From: Epiperipatus broadwayi
Lineage: Eukaryota > Onychophora > Udeonychophora > Euonychophora > Peripatidae
Direction: 5' to 3'
Assembly (NCBI GenBank): GCA_028023455.1
Contig: JAQFVV010000001.1
Location: 19,651,611 to 19,715,610 of the forward strand
Length of the DNA stretch: 64,000 nucleotides
In this document: one piece after another, positions 11,586 to 23,589 of the stretch
Layout: every line of letters begins with the position of its first letter
Numbering within the stretch: the stretch's first letter is position 1
Notes under the pieces: generated by a model
Databases searched by the model: none
Seen by the model: only the letters and a program-made list of their open reading frames with translations
Told to the model about the DNA's origin: nothing
Position numbers and translations under genes: made by a program

Positions 11586-12119
11586 CTAAACAAAACAATA
11601 ACAACAACAAAACATTATGTTTTAAAAGCATTTAATAAATAAATTTTCAAAATTAAATTTACTTTTGCATACACATATACATTAATGACTGCAGAAAGAA
11701 ATTGCTGTTAATTGAAAGTAGATTTTTTGATTATTCTTTGAGGCCATAAAAGAACACAGAAAGTAAATTGCTAATGTTTACTCTATATGTGGTTGTCATT
11801 GCAGATTTTATTACTATATGATTGTTCATATAGTATGAGAACATGAATGGGCTGCTCACGAACATACTTCAAAGAGTATAATGAGTTTACTGGATTTTTC
11901 CATTGAGTTTAAAATAAAAAAAACCCATAATCTTTCTTCTCAGTTGTTTGATAGTTCTTAATTGAAATATCAATCAAGTTTTCCTGTATACCAAATCAAT
12001 GTATTATTTATTCTTATTTGTTAGCAAACAATGATAGACTTTGTTGATAATGCTATGATTGTCGACTCAGGCTTCTAGTTGTTGACAACTTTTTATTTAG
12101 CTATATACTATTTACAACT

Positions 12120-14650
12120 TCAGATCACTTTCAAATGATGGAAGATTGCAAGAATTGAAAAAAGAACTGGCTAATATTAAATGGAATATTATAGCACTTT
12201 GTAAAGGTAAAGGCACAGACATTAGAAGTACAGACTCATCATAAGTAACAGAAAGAGTAAAGATTAATTATTCTACTTAATAATAGATAAGAAATGTAGA
12301 TAATCCAAGTTTCTGCCCCAACAAGTTCTCATTCTGACAAAGAAGCAGAGGATTTTTATATGGATGTACAAAGGCTTATGATTAAAACAAAATTTTAGAA
12401 TTGTCATGGGAAATTTTAATGCAAGAATTGATAAACAACTGAAAGTCGAAAATGATATAGATAAATTTTGTTAGGTGATAGAAATGACAGAGGATAAAGA
12501 CTTGGGAAGTTTTCAGAAAAAGAAAACTTTAAAATATGAATTCTTTGATAAAAATGATAAATGGAAATAGACATAGAGCATCCAAATAAAGATATGGTAG
12601 AAGTAGATTGTATTTTGGCTAATACAAAATATATATTTGAAGATTGTAATATACTTAAATTCAACACAGGAAGTTGTCGTCAATTAGTGAGATGTAAGAT
12701 ACATGTTAATGCAAACCTAAAGAAACAAAAATTATAAAAAAGAACAGTATTCAGAGTCAATATTCTTAATCTTCAGAAATATTCCAGTATATCTAAATTA
12801 AAATATGAAAATTATTTTAAAATTATAACAGATTTTGGAGATAGTTCAGATTTAAATGAAATCATCACAAAGATAACTAATACTTTATTAATAACTGTAA
12901 CAAAGATAACTAGTTCAAAGAAACAACAATTTACCAATAAATTTTCTAATGATACAAAATAATATATTTTAAAAAAAAAATAGAAATGTGAAAATTTATA
13001 AAAATGATCCACTAAAAAGAATTGAATATCTAAAGTTTTGTAAAATGTACAAAAAAGAATTAATGATGATATAAAAGATTTAATAATGATATAAGACAAT
13101 ATAGCAAAGAAAACTGTAAAAGAGAATATGTTACAAATGTGTAAAACAATATCTTGGAATTGGTAGAAACTTATTTCTGAAATAAAAAGGAAAGGTGGAA
13201 CTATTACTAAAAAGACAAAAATGTGTGGAAGAGTTCAATTAAAAATTATATAGCAATAAAGAACAAGAAAACAAGGTATCACCTTCAATTGCTACATCTT
13301 CTGAATTGCCTAACATTTTAAACGAGTCATGCAATTATATCTATGAAGAAGGTAAGAACTCCATATAATAATGTAATTATAATCAAAATTGGCAAAATGC
13401 AATAGTGAAATTGATATTAAAAAAAAAAGTGATAAATAAAACATTAGAAATCACAGACCAACCCAAAATTTTATCTAAACAATTATAATTCATCTACAGC
13501 AAATTTTCAATTTTAACCAGCTAAAAAAACATGCAAGATTTTATCACAGTGGATAACATCCAATAGTTGAAAGAAATTATAGAAAGGATCAGTAATTATA
13601 AATTGGGATTATGCTTTAGATTTTTAGATAATGAAAATAAATCTTTATTCAATGATTAAAGTATTAGATAATCAAGATATAGATCTGGCATATTGCCATA
13701 CTCTGAAAAAATATTTATCAAAATAAAACAGCAATGACTAAATTATATAGTTTTAATAAGATTAACATTGAAAAGAATATATTACAAGGTGATTCTATAT
13801 CTTCAAAATTTAGGACAGATTTACAAAAATATTTTGTGGATTAAAATTATAAACTAAGGGATTAAAAGTAAACATAAATTATTTAAGTCATCTAAATTTT
13901 GCAGATAATGTGGTTGATTTTGCAAGTAATGCTTCAGAATTTTAAGAAATGTTGCAAAAATTATTAGATAAAAGTAAGAAAGTAGTAATTAAACATAAAT
14001 GCTAAAACAACTAATGTTCAATTGATTTTCTTAAAAAAAAAAAAAGAAAATAAAGATTGATAATGATGAATTAAAAAAAGTTACAAATAAAAGTATCTTG
14101 TTTAGATTAGCAGTACAGATAAAAGCATAATGGATAAAATTAATTGTAAAATTAAATTTGCATTGGGTACTTTTGGTAGAAATAAGTTAATATTTTCAAA
14201 GGAAATAAGCTTTTGAGTTTGAAAAGGAAAGATTTAAATAAATGATTTCTCAGTTCTTAATTATGGATCTGAGACTTAGATACTTAACAGATGAGAATAC
14301 AGTGATTTTGGATCACTCACCGAATTATTTAGAGATGTCTGTTATGAATAACAAGAAGAAATCAAAAACAAAATACATAATTGAGAAAACAAACAAGTAT
14401 TATTGACATAAAAAATTATGAGATTGAAGTGAAACTAGGCTGATCAAAGTTGAAATTTTGATCCCAAGAAATTATAAAAGACATAGAAAGAGTTCACATC
14501 TAAGATTAATGGATGAAATAAGATAGTTTGCTAGGGTGATATGAAGAAGAGACTTGAAATCAGAGAAATTGGATTAAAACGTCAAAAGACCTTCATCCTG
14601 CAGTGGATAGATAATAGTTGAAAATGATATAAAATCATAAATATTACCAT
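12120..14650 (+). pseudogene. RTE-type LINE, long degenerate copy (endonuclease plus RT)
   Basis: A plus-strand relic of the same LINE family as 2046-3066, retaining most of its length in many broken frames. From 5' to 3' I can read LSNDGRLQELKKELANIKWN and IIALCKG (start of the apurinic-type endonuclease), VMGNFNARI (the GDFN motif), a KWTW..EVDCILANTKYIFED block with FNTGSxxxLVR (end of the endonuclease), then RT pieces including KVNINYLSHLNFADNVVDFA at about 13868-13925, where the catalytic FADD reads FADN. It ends CATCCTGCAGTGGATAGA near 14610, matching the 3' end of the other copy. Numerous stops and frameshifts make it non-functional. Confidence 0.8.
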
Positions 14651-15574
14651 TGACTAAAAACAACTTAAAAAACTTAACTTGGACTGCTTTTTATACTTTT
14701 CTGAAAAATATTTCATTCGATAATCTATCTTATCAGCCAATATGAAATTGTTTATGTATTCTTTCATTTAAATTAAACCGATAAAGTTTAACAAAATATA
14801 TATTTAATCAAATACTTAAAACAATTTTTATTTTAAATTTATAATAGTATAAGTACATTATTTAAAGAAAATATCTAATGCAAAGTTTAAATATAAACAA
14901 AATTTTATGTTTTGATTTTGCCAAGACCTCAATCAGAAATTCTTCCATTTATTATCTTTTTTTTAAGAATCTTTGTATGCACATGACATAAATATCACTA
15001 TATATATATAAATGCATATTTCATTAGCAGTGATAACCAGTTACCAAAATTAAACAGAGGAAAGGAATAGTATAAAGTTAGCCACAAAGAGAGAAATCAG
15101 TAATATAGCTTTTTTTTAATCGTGAGTATTCAGTTAAGCTATAGAATAATAATTTGAAGCTTAGTTTATTATTTTTGTACACACAGACACATTAAAAATT
15201 ACATGTGTGAGCATGTTTGCATATATGTAAAAGTTACAATTTCCATCAATTGCTTAAATAATATTTGAAAATAATAATGATGGTATTTAATAATAACAGT
15301 AAAAATTTCTGTTAAAAGAATAAAGGATAATCAACGATATAATAAATTTCTTGGAAGGTCATGTGAAATAGAAACGTCTCAGTGTTAATTGAATGCTTAA
15401 TTATTACATTTAATTAGACCAAGTTTGAAAATATATTTACATAACAGTTATATCATTTGCTTTAGATATACATATATAACATTAAAATTGCAATAAATCT
15501 ACACTCAAGTATATAAATAAAAAGCTACTGCCTAAACATTATTTGGCTAAACAAATTATTTTGGAATATTATAC
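14651..15574. other. AT-rich intron next to exon C
   Basis: AT-rich sequence with short TATA tracts; no coding, RNA or repeat structure recognised. Confidence 0.45.
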
Positions 15575-15676
15575 CTGGATTCACACTTTACTGGAATATT
15601 TGCGGTTTCCAACATAAGTAGTACAGCTTGAACTTGGTCAATGTAAAATGGGTCTGGTCCTGGATGTCCTTCAACT
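15575..15676 (-). CDS. INTU: Inturned (INTU), internal exon C
   Basis: A 102-bp exon. One base completes the codon split from exon B, then 33 codons, then two bases. It encodes VEGHPGPDPFYIDQVQ followed by AVLLMLETANIPVKCES. The PGPDxxYxDQV stretch follows LLEAGGCAS in vertebrate INTU too, so the order supports the assignment. Acceptor ATATGTTAG and donor CCAG|GTATAA are both acceptable, the donor less canonical than those of exons A, B and D. The intron to exon D is about 4.0 kb. Confidence 0.87.
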
Positions 15677-16139
15677 CTAACATATATATTAATTAGAAAA
15701 TTAATATTTAATATATATAAATTTAATCAATGTTATTTTTTAAAATGTTGTGTTAACAATTCAAATTCAAATTAAACTAAAATACACAATGAATATCAAA
15801 ATTAATAGTTTTTTGACAATAACAAAATATTCAATACGTATATGTATTCAGTTTTTGGATTGATCATAGTTTATTTAACACAGATTGAAATTCATTTAAT
15901 ATAGTTTTTAAAGTGATATTTTTTAAAACAGGCTAATGGATTATTAATGCTTCAGAAATGTATTAAGCTTTATTTTATAGGTCTTTTTAAAAGATATTTT
16001 CTTAATTAACTAATGAAATTCTTGCAAATGCTAATGCATATAATGTGAAATTTCTTGATTCAAAGTAATTTCAAAAGATTTATTTTGCAAGAACTACTTA
16101 AATAAAAATTTTAATAAAAGCCTTTATTGTTATTATTAT
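15677..16139. other. AT-rich intron upstream of exon C
   Basis: AT-rich sequence between the exon C acceptor and the LINE remnant. Nothing specific recognised. Confidence 0.45.
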
Positions 16140-17036
16140 TGATATTCAAAGAGATATTGTTTATTTCAAAGAATGTTATAAATCTAACAATATAAAAATA
16201 AATATTAGTAAAATATGTATTGTCTCTTGCACCAATAAAATAGATAGATCTGTTTATCATTATAAGATTGAGAAATATGTTATTATACACAAAGTTGTTT
16301 CTGATCTAGGAATTATATTTCATAATCATTTTACTTTTAATGAGCATATAAAATATATTATAAATAAAGCATATAGATGGATGAAATTTATTTTGAGATT
16401 TGGGAAAAATATATCTTCTTATATGAAGTACATGTTATTATGTTCTCTTGTTGTATCTTTGTTGGATATTGAATATAAAATTTCTAATGTTAGAGAAACA
16501 TTTATTATGCTAATAATGAGAAAAAAATTAAATCTTAAAACAATACTAACTGAAAGAAGACTAAATAAAAATAAGATATTCTTAAAAAAGTTGACTGATG
16601 GAAAATTGATGTTAAGGAGTGTATATCTAAAATAGAATTAAGAGTGTCTTCTCATTTGTTAATATTAAAAAAAGGAAAAATTCTTTTTGAAATAAATCTG
16701 TCATTAACAGATTGCAAAAGTTATATAATCAAAAATACAATAACATTGATATTTTTTGTAATTACTTTATAACTAATATTAAAAATAAATCAAATTTACT
16801 GTAGATAACATGTATATATACATGTAGATAAGATGTATTTATATATAATTTCATATTTTGATTATGAATTATAATTCTCTTTATTATTGTATATTTTTGT
16901 TAAAATGTTAATATATTATATAAGGTTTAGTTTATTGTATATTTAGTTTGTAATTATTAATAATGTATTAATATTTGCTTGTGCATTTCTGTTAAAGTGA
17001 AAGTGTTGAAGTAAACATAATAAATAAGAATGGAAT

Positions 17037-17083
<47 letters not shown>

Positions 17084-17085
17084 TA
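16140..17085 (+). pseudogene. Non-LTR retrotransposon RT C-terminal remnant, plus strand
   Basis: The plus strand encodes KINISKICIVSCTNKID, then VSDLGIIFHNHFTFNEHIKY with INKAYRWMKFILRF, then MKYMLLCSLVVSLLDIEY. This is the conserved region after the palm of Jockey/CR1/I-type LINE reverse transcriptases (pattern DLGVxFDxxLxFxxHI..I..KA.R.LGFI.R...L..SLV...LEY). The rest of the frame is diverged. The 3' end reads ATGGAATTGAATAATAATAAT and runs into an (AAT)n tract, the usual tail of such elements. Clade assignment is uncertain. Confidence 0.75.
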
Positions 17086-17140
17086 TCATCATCATCATCA
17101 TCATCATTACATTTATTATTATTATTATTATTATTATGTT
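17038..17140. repeat. Compound trinucleotide microsatellite (AAT)n (CAT)n (TTA)n
   Basis: (AAT)n runs to about 17080, then (CAT)n at 17089-17107, then (TTA)n to about 17137. It sits exactly where the plus-strand LINE tail and the minus-strand LINE tail meet, so it is best read as two fused retrotransposon tails. Confidence 0.9.
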
Positions 17141-17428
17141 TCAAAGGATAAACTTTATTGAAACTCAAAAAGGTTTACAAAAGATACATTTGAAAACATA
17201 AGGTCTGAGATACAAATTTATTCATGACATTACATATGTAATAAAGTTTTACACTCTTGATTGTGTTAGGAAAAAAACATGATATACATTAATTAAAAGT
17301 AAACTAAAATTAAAATAATTACTTAAAAGTAAAATAATTATTGTGTAACAAGCTACATATGACAAATTAGGTTTATATAAAACTTTTAAATGTGACATTG
17401 AGAAAAATATATGAAAAACATGATAGTA
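17110..17428 (-). pseudogene. LINE 3' end, minus strand
   Basis: Reading the minus strand from 17428, the sequence runs through TTTTCATATATTTTTCTC, ATATAAACCTAATTTGTCAT and CTTATGTTTTCAAATG to CTTTTTGAGTTTCAATAAAG, then TTTATCCTTTGAAACATAAT and a (TAA)n tail. The same order of blocks is found in the plus-strand copy at 38600-39370. This is a 3' UTR only and its 5' end abuts the repeat starting at 17429. Confidence 0.7.
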
Positions 17429-19100
17429 TGTTATACCGGACAAAAGCTTTAGACTCGCATAAACTGACCGCCAGGGCGCCACTAGTCCAAAATTTGGAAC
17501 TAGACATTTATTTTTAAGGGGTTACAGGATATGCGAATCGAATGCGCCGGACTAGCTCAATCAAGCAAATGAGATCTATGTTTTGTTCAGTGAGTTGGAA
17601 AGGTAGCAACAAAAAACAAAATCAACTAAGTAAATGAATAAATAAATAATTTTATTAAAAGTATGATTAAATAAACATAAATCTAAATAATAATCTTTAA
17701 AGCACATTTAAAATATGTACTACACGTACTTTCGTCAAAATTGAACTAAAATATTTATATGGCTTTGAGAGCGATTTCCTGTGCGTGAAAGAGTGCAAAA
17801 TACTGGCAGTAGCAGAAGTATTAGTAAGTATACAGTGATCTCACGTCAGACAAGGGAGGTTAGCTTCCTGCTTATAACCCATAGTTAGGAAAAGAGATTT
17901 ATGTCGAAACAGAAGAAATGCGAAGGTAGCTTCCAAAACATTAATAATAATAAAAAGGGTGTTGAAAGTTATTACTTTCAATCAATTGACCTCCCTCTGA
18001 GTGAGACAGGCTAGGAGCTCATGATCTACCTTTTGAGAGGGTTAAAACGATCGTACGTGCCCCTAATAAACGAATTGGAAGCTTGAAGAAATAAAACTAA
18101 CAACTATTATATTTCTTAATAGGCTAAAAAATACGAAGGTAGCTTCCAAAACATTAATAATAATAAAAAGAGTGTTGAAAGTTATTACTTTCAATCGATT
18201 GACCTCCCTCTGAGTGAGACAGGCTAGGAGCTCACGATCTACCTATTGAGAGGGTTAAAACGATCGTACGTGCCCCTAATAAACGAATTGGAAGCTTGAA
18301 GAAATAAAACTAAGAACTATTATATTTTTTAGTAGTCTATTATAAATAAAGTTTCACGACATAAGTAGAACTAATGATAAAATGGGTCATGAGCCAGAAG
18401 TCAAATAAAATAGTCTGTAATATCCAGACTGCTTTCTATAATAAAAGGAATGTGAGATTAAAATAAACTACTATCTTACTTACTAAGACTTAAATAGGAC
18501 GGACAGTAATAGGTTTGAAACTAGCACTCGTTAAAAAAAAAAAATCAAGCACACAGAAATCGAATTACATAAGATACAACTTGAAAAACATTTATATTTT
18601 TTTTTCAAAAAAAGAAACACATATAAGACAATATTATTTAAATTGCAAAACTGTAAGGTACCTTTATAATTTATTTAAATTCTAGTGCACTAGACTTCTT
18701 AAGTATAGTCCGTTGTTCGGGATTCACTGACGGTAGGCTTGGGCGAGTTGGTTAGTGGTTTCTTTGGAGCCGGTTCTTATGGCATTGTAGGCAGTTAATG
18801 GAGACACAGGACATCCGAATCTGTCCTGGCGAGAAGCTTAGCACATCATGGTAAAGAAAATATTCTCGCTGTAGGTTTAATGTTCATTCTCGGTAGAATA
18901 ATTACTGGATCAGTTTTCAGAATATGCAGGAATCGTTCTTTCCAAGTATTTCGGCAGGAATCGTGCAATTCTCCTGTCAGAGTTGGTGTCAGTCTCTTTG
19001 CGCTAGTGCAAGTATTCTAGCTGATGCAAGTATTGAAAGCTAGTCCAAGATAAACCAATGGCCTGATTCAGCCTGTTATATCTGAATCATATCCTTTAAA
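17429..19100. repeat. Unclassified interspersed repeat, copy 1 (LTR-like)
   Basis: Starts TTATACCGGACAAAAGC and shares its first 250 bp with copy 2 at 43561 (ACTGACxxCxAGGGxGCCACTA, GGAACTAGAxATTTATTTT, ACAGGATATxxGAA, GGACTA). It is noticeably less AT-rich than its surroundings, especially 18700-19080. No long open frame. On the minus strand the shared end reads TAG-TGGCGCCC, where TGGCGCCC would suit the start of a tRNA-Lys primer-binding site, but the next ten bases do not match tRNA-Lys, so an LTR assignment is only a hint. The right boundary is approximate. Confidence 0.55.
17919..18345 (+). repeat. 213-bp tandem duplication within repeat copy 1
   Basis: The unit beginning CGAAGGTAGCTTCCAAAACA at 17921 is repeated at 18134 with very few differences, through GACCTCCCTCTGAGTGAGAC, AACGATCGTACGTGCCCCTA and GGAAGCTTGAAGAAATAAAA. 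The high identity implies a recent duplication. Not present in copy 2 of the parent repeat. Confidence 0.9.
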
Positions 19101-19690
19101 CCAATTACCAAACTTTTTCTTTTTAATTAAAATTTAAAAATTCTCGATCTAGATAACAATAGTTATCTAATTAACAAAATAAATTGCCCTTTACAGATCT
19201 AGGAATTAACTAATGAAAAATTCTTTTCTTTTTGTTTTCTTTCTTTTTAATTAGCCTTATCAATCTAAATCCCCAAATCTGAAAAGCAATCTATTTGTAC
19301 ACTTTACTTTAAATAAATTTAACAAAAAAAAATAATCTTAGTTTTCTTTTTCAAAATTAAAATTAAAAAAACCAAATATAACTGTGGTATTAAAATATAA
19401 TTCCCACGCACATACATATATATTTGTACAAGCATAAAAAAAACTTTTAATCAAGTTTTACAAACGAAACATTATATAAAATTTATTTTATTTTCTTCAC
19501 CCCTATAAAACTATAATTTTTGTAATGGTGTCTTAAACATCCATTCCAATGTCTAAAAACATATGAATAAGGGGTTGAAGTTGGTATTAGATTGCCATAA
19601 GGCCCCATAAAATTGAGCTCATTGGGTGAGAGTACTATAGTTTTCATAGCTAAGTTTATTTGTTACAAAAATTCTATATGAAAAAAATTG
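19101..19690. other. AT-rich intron
   Basis: AT-rich sequence between the 17.4-19.1 kb repeat and the minisatellite; no feature recognised. Confidence 0.4.
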
Positions 19691-19694
19691 AAAA

Positions 19695-20262
19695 AATACT
19701 AGTCAGCATGAATTGCTCATTGGAAAAATGAAAAAACACTGGTTCAGCATGAATTGCATTCTGGAGAATGGAAAACATTAATATGCTTGAATTGCATCTT
19801 GTGAAAACTGAAAAGTACTAGTCAGCATGAATTACATCCTGGGAAAATGGGAAAATACTAGTTCAGCATACATTGTACCTTAGGAAAATGGAAAAACAAT
19901 AATCAGTATGAATTGTATCTTGGGAAAATAGAAAAACACTAATCAGTGCAACGTGAATCCTGGGAAAATGGAAAAATATTATTTCAGCATAAATTGAATC
20001 CTGGAAAAATACCAGTTAGTATGCATTGCATCAGTGTAAAATGGAAAAATACCAGTTTAGCATAAATCACATCTTGGAAAAATACTAAAAGGCATAAATT
20101 GCTTCTTGGGAAAATGAAAAAATACCAGTCAGCATGAATTGCACCTTGGGACAATGGAAAAACACGGCATGGATTACACATTGGTAAAAAGGAAAAATGC
20201 AGTCTGCATGAATTGTATCTTAGGAAAATGAAAAAGCAGCAGCTATCATGAGTTGCATTCTT
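19695..20262 (+). repeat. Minisatellite, about 42-50 bp unit, roughly 13 degenerate copies
   Basis: Units follow the pattern CAGCATGAATTGCATCTTGG then GAAAATGGAAAAATACTAGT. Copies vary by substitutions and small indels. The unit is not a constant multiple of three and no intact frame spans the array, so it is not a repeat-protein exon. It lies in the intron between exons B and C. Confidence 0.85.
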
Positions 20263-20599
20263 TAATAATGATGATATAGAACAAATTTTTGGGCTGAAGC
20301 TTAAGGACTTGCAACTGTTATATAAAAAAATCTAAGATTTGCTGCAGGATTATAAATATACAATTTTTAAAACAAGATTACCATCTTTATTTTATTTTTT
20401 CATGATGGTCAAAAATAAAATGTGATTACATTTATCTATATGCAAACATGAATTTCTTTTTAAAAAATGTATGCTATGTAACTTATTCTATCTTTGACAA
20501 GATATAAAATTTACCTTTAATAAAGATGAGATTAAGCAAACATTTAGGATATAAAACAGAGCTCCTGGAATGAACATGGTCACAGGACTAAAATTTACT

Positions 20600-21340
20600 G
20601 CTGCTGCTATTACTATTATGATGATGATGATAATGATGTTTCAAATCAAATTTTATTGGTCATAAAGAATTATATTGTAAGAAATACATGGTTGGAAACT
20701 AGAAATGAACAAACAAATAAATATAGATATTATTGGTACAGTCTAAATAAATTGTTAAGCAGGTGACTGAAAAATGTAGACTTGTAAACTGTGTATTTGT
20801 CTATGGTTCTATTTTTATTATCTGAGGGATTAGTTCATCTATTTAAAAACATACTTTATTTGATTAAATTAAATATAACCTTTGGACTATTCAATACACA
20901 GATAAAGTGTGTGCCCCCAAAAACTGTTCTTGTTACATCAAAGGTCATTTGATTTTTAAGGTTACAGTCTGGCTCAGGTTTTTAAAAGTGACCATGTAGC
21001 AGCAAAAATGTCTGAGTATGCAATTTTGCCAACTCTGCCCTTTAGTTGTTCAAGCTTATTAGAGAAGATGGCTGAGTGATTTCTGGTGTTTTTTCCAAGG
21101 CAGAAAGTACATCTGGTACACCACAAAGTATATAAACAAAAAGCTGCTGCATATGATATCAGGAATGAGCCTTTGTTGAGGGTTTCTATTAGGTAATCAA
21201 GCATGATGTTATTTTGTCTACACATGTTAATCATAATCTCTAGGGAATTTTTCAGATCTGTGGAGGTGTGGAATAGGTGCTGTGGCATTTCTTCTTCTCA
21301 GTGACACAAGGTACAAAAAACATATGTATATCCTGCAGTA
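20600..21340 (-). pseudogene. LINE ORF2 C-terminus and 3' UTR remnant
   Basis: Minus-strand frame at 20974-21288 encodes a stretch including MCRQNNIMLDYLIETLNKGS, LWCTRCTFCLGKN and EQLKGRVGKIAYSDIF. The Cys-rich and LKGRVGKI-like C-terminal character resembles the tail of Jockey/CR1-type ORF2 proteins, but I cannot name a clade. Downstream on the minus strand, CAATAAAATTTGATTTGAAACATCATT leads into a (CAT)/(AAT) tract at 20604-20640, the same tail style as at 17110-17160. Confidence 0.5.
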
Positions 21341-22615
21341 TTTTAGAAAATAAAAGATATATCAGAGAAAATTTATTTAATTAGATTGAATTTAACTTAT
21401 GTGTTGATATACTTACATCCAATATAAAACAATCACATAATTATTAATATTTATCTATAATAATATAAAGATTGGCAAAATATAAATTAATCAATATTAA
21501 ATATATGTATTATATAATAAATATTAATTATTAATAACTGAACTAGAATTTATTTCTAAGTGTTCCTTAAAAAATACTTAAGAAGAAATAAGAAGAAATT
21601 AACTACATATTTAAAGAAAAAATAAAATGAAAAACTTATTCAAAAAAATATTAAATGTTTGTTGTTATTGTTATTATGATTAATATTATTTGAATTTAGA
21701 TTATTCATCTTTACTTCTTTCCATCTTTATGGCTTATTTATTTTATCAATAAATTTCAGTTTAAAAGGTATTTTCCACTGCAATAAATGCAATTAATTAT
21801 TATACATTTTAGACTGCATTGATGATGAATTTTGCTAAACTTTATAGATTAACTAGTGTTGGTTTTAATGAATTCTCATATTTAAATAATATTTTCAGGA
21901 TACACTATCTTAGTAAATACATTTTTTAGTGTACACAAACATTAAATTTAATAAATATTTAAAATTATTGATAGACACACTGGATTACTTTTTTTTTCAG
22001 AAATTTCTTATCACTTCTTCACTCTTCTATTTTCTTTACAAATTTTTAGAAAACTTAAAATAGATGCCAAGTTGAAAAGGGAAAAGAATCATTATTATTT
22101 TTACATTAATTCTCCTATATATTTTTACAGCTTCAGACAATAGTGTTGCTTATTCTTATTTGTTATTTTAAAAATATGAAATGTTATATGATCTCATTTT
22201 ATTAGTGCATATGTTTCAAAATTGAATTAAGTGAAAGAAATCTTATATTCCTTGTTATATAAAACTATTGCATCAATGCCAGTATAGAATAAAATTCTTC
22301 TCTTCATGATTTTGATGCACAAGTTAAGAATAAATTTTGGTTACAATTATTAAAAATAATGATACTTCTAAGGTAAACTCTAATGATCTGCTGTGATTGT
22401 ATTCTTTTACATGAACTGATTGTCATCAATACTTTGTTTATGCAAAACTGTTACTACAAAAGAATGTAGATTCAACCATGTTCAAACAATGACATCAAAG
22501 AAAAAATATATATAATATATATATATTCTGTAGAATGATTCATTTGAATTTTGTTATTATCAGCTTATATTTTTAAGCAGAGCAGAAACATGATATAACT
22601 AAGTAAGCAACCATT
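21341..22615. other. AT-rich intron
   Basis: AT-rich, with a short TATATA tract at 22509-22526. No exon, RNA or transposon recognised. Confidence 0.4.
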
Positions 22616-22787
22616 TAAAACTAGACTGAAATCATATCATCCTACAACAGAATTTTATTTTTATGATACGTAAAAGCCAAAACTGCAACTTTATTTATTT
22701 CTATTTTCAAAATTTTGGCTCATAGATATCAGACAAATAAAATATTGTTGCAAGATGACTTGATTTCAGCATTTTAGTCCAGTTTTT
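22616..22787. repeat. Palindromic MITE-like repeat
   Basis: Left arm (AAAACTAGACTGAAATCAT onward) and reversed right arm (AAAAACTGGACTAAAATGCT onward) match over about 75 bp, sharing CTGAAATCA, CATC, TGCAACA/TACAACA, TTTTATTT and GCCAAAA. A single arm of the same repeat is seen at about 23515-23590 (TTTTAGCTCATAAATGCCAG, AAGATGATACGATTTCAG). Confidence 0.6.
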
Positions 22788-22869
22788 AATTAATTTCTTG
22801 CTTAGATAAATCATGGCTGAGTTATGACAAAAAATACATAGATAAAACTCTCATTACAATATTTACATG

Positions 22870-23010
22870 TAAAAAATCCATGAAATTTATTTATTATCAA
22901 ATATTTTAAATACATGTATAGTATATACATTTAAGCTAGAGGTAATGAAAGAGAATTTGAATCCAGACTTTTAAGCTCCCTTCAGTTATCAATTCAATCT
23001 TATACAGCCA
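22870..23010 (-). repeat. SINE-like repeat, second copy
   Basis: The minus strand contains GGAGCTTAAAAGTCTGGATTCAAAT and then CTAGCTTAAATG, parallel to CAAGCTTGAAAATCTGGATTC and CTAGCTTAAAG of the copy at 3340-3530. The B-box-like GGATTCAAATTC is decayed. Confidence 0.4.
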
Positions 23011-23339
23011 AAACACATGACTACATGTAAGTGAAAAAGATTTTTTTTTTTCACATGTATGTGATCATGTGTATCTGTTGTATATTATTATCATATATAA
23101 CTTTTTATTAGAGAATATTGTTTACTTGTGAAAATTTTGGACAAGGCATAGTACTTTAAAATTTTTCAAATTAATATCTGAACTTTCTCTCACTTCAAAT
23201 CTAGGGAATATCTAGAAATGGACTTCACTTTGGCTTATAAGACATCATAATTATTTTTTCTGTTGGTGGTTGAACAATTCGCAGATGCCATTTTATTAAG
23301 TTTTTAATAATTACATCTACAAAGACCCTGGAAATTTTA

Positions 23340-23343
<4 letters not shown>

Positions 23344-23381
<38 letters not shown>
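23344..23381. repeat. (TA)n microsatellite
   Basis: About 19 uninterrupted TA units. Confidence 0.95.
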
Positions 23382-23385
<4 letters not shown>

Positions 23386-23589
23386 TTTATAAAAAAGTAT
23401 TGTTTATTTGTGGTACTATTAATATCATTTAACTTAAAAAATTATTACAAGAATATAGTTATAATACTAAACTTCATCCTTTATATAATATCTCGGAAAT
23501 AACTAGATGTGAAGGTTAAGTTTTAGCTCATAAATGCCAGATAAATAAGATGATACGATTTCAGTTTCCTGATACAATTTTTAACTGGT

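Noticed and set aside
12416-13099. Two minus-strand open frames (12416-12667 and 12812-13099)
   Set aside because: They are antisense to the degenerate RTE LINE that reads on the plus strand.
16381-16635. 84-codon plus-strand frame as an independent gene
   Set aside because: It is part of the LINE reverse-transcriptase remnant at 16140-17085.
17429-17480. TGGCGCCC on the minus strand as proof of an LTR retrotransposon
   Set aside because: Only eight bases fit a tRNA-Lys primer site, and no gag/pol or paired LTR is present; kept only as a hint.
19984-20181. Minus-strand frame with repeated Phe/Cys-rich segments
   Set aside because: It is the translation of the minisatellite; unit length is irregular and frame is not maintained.
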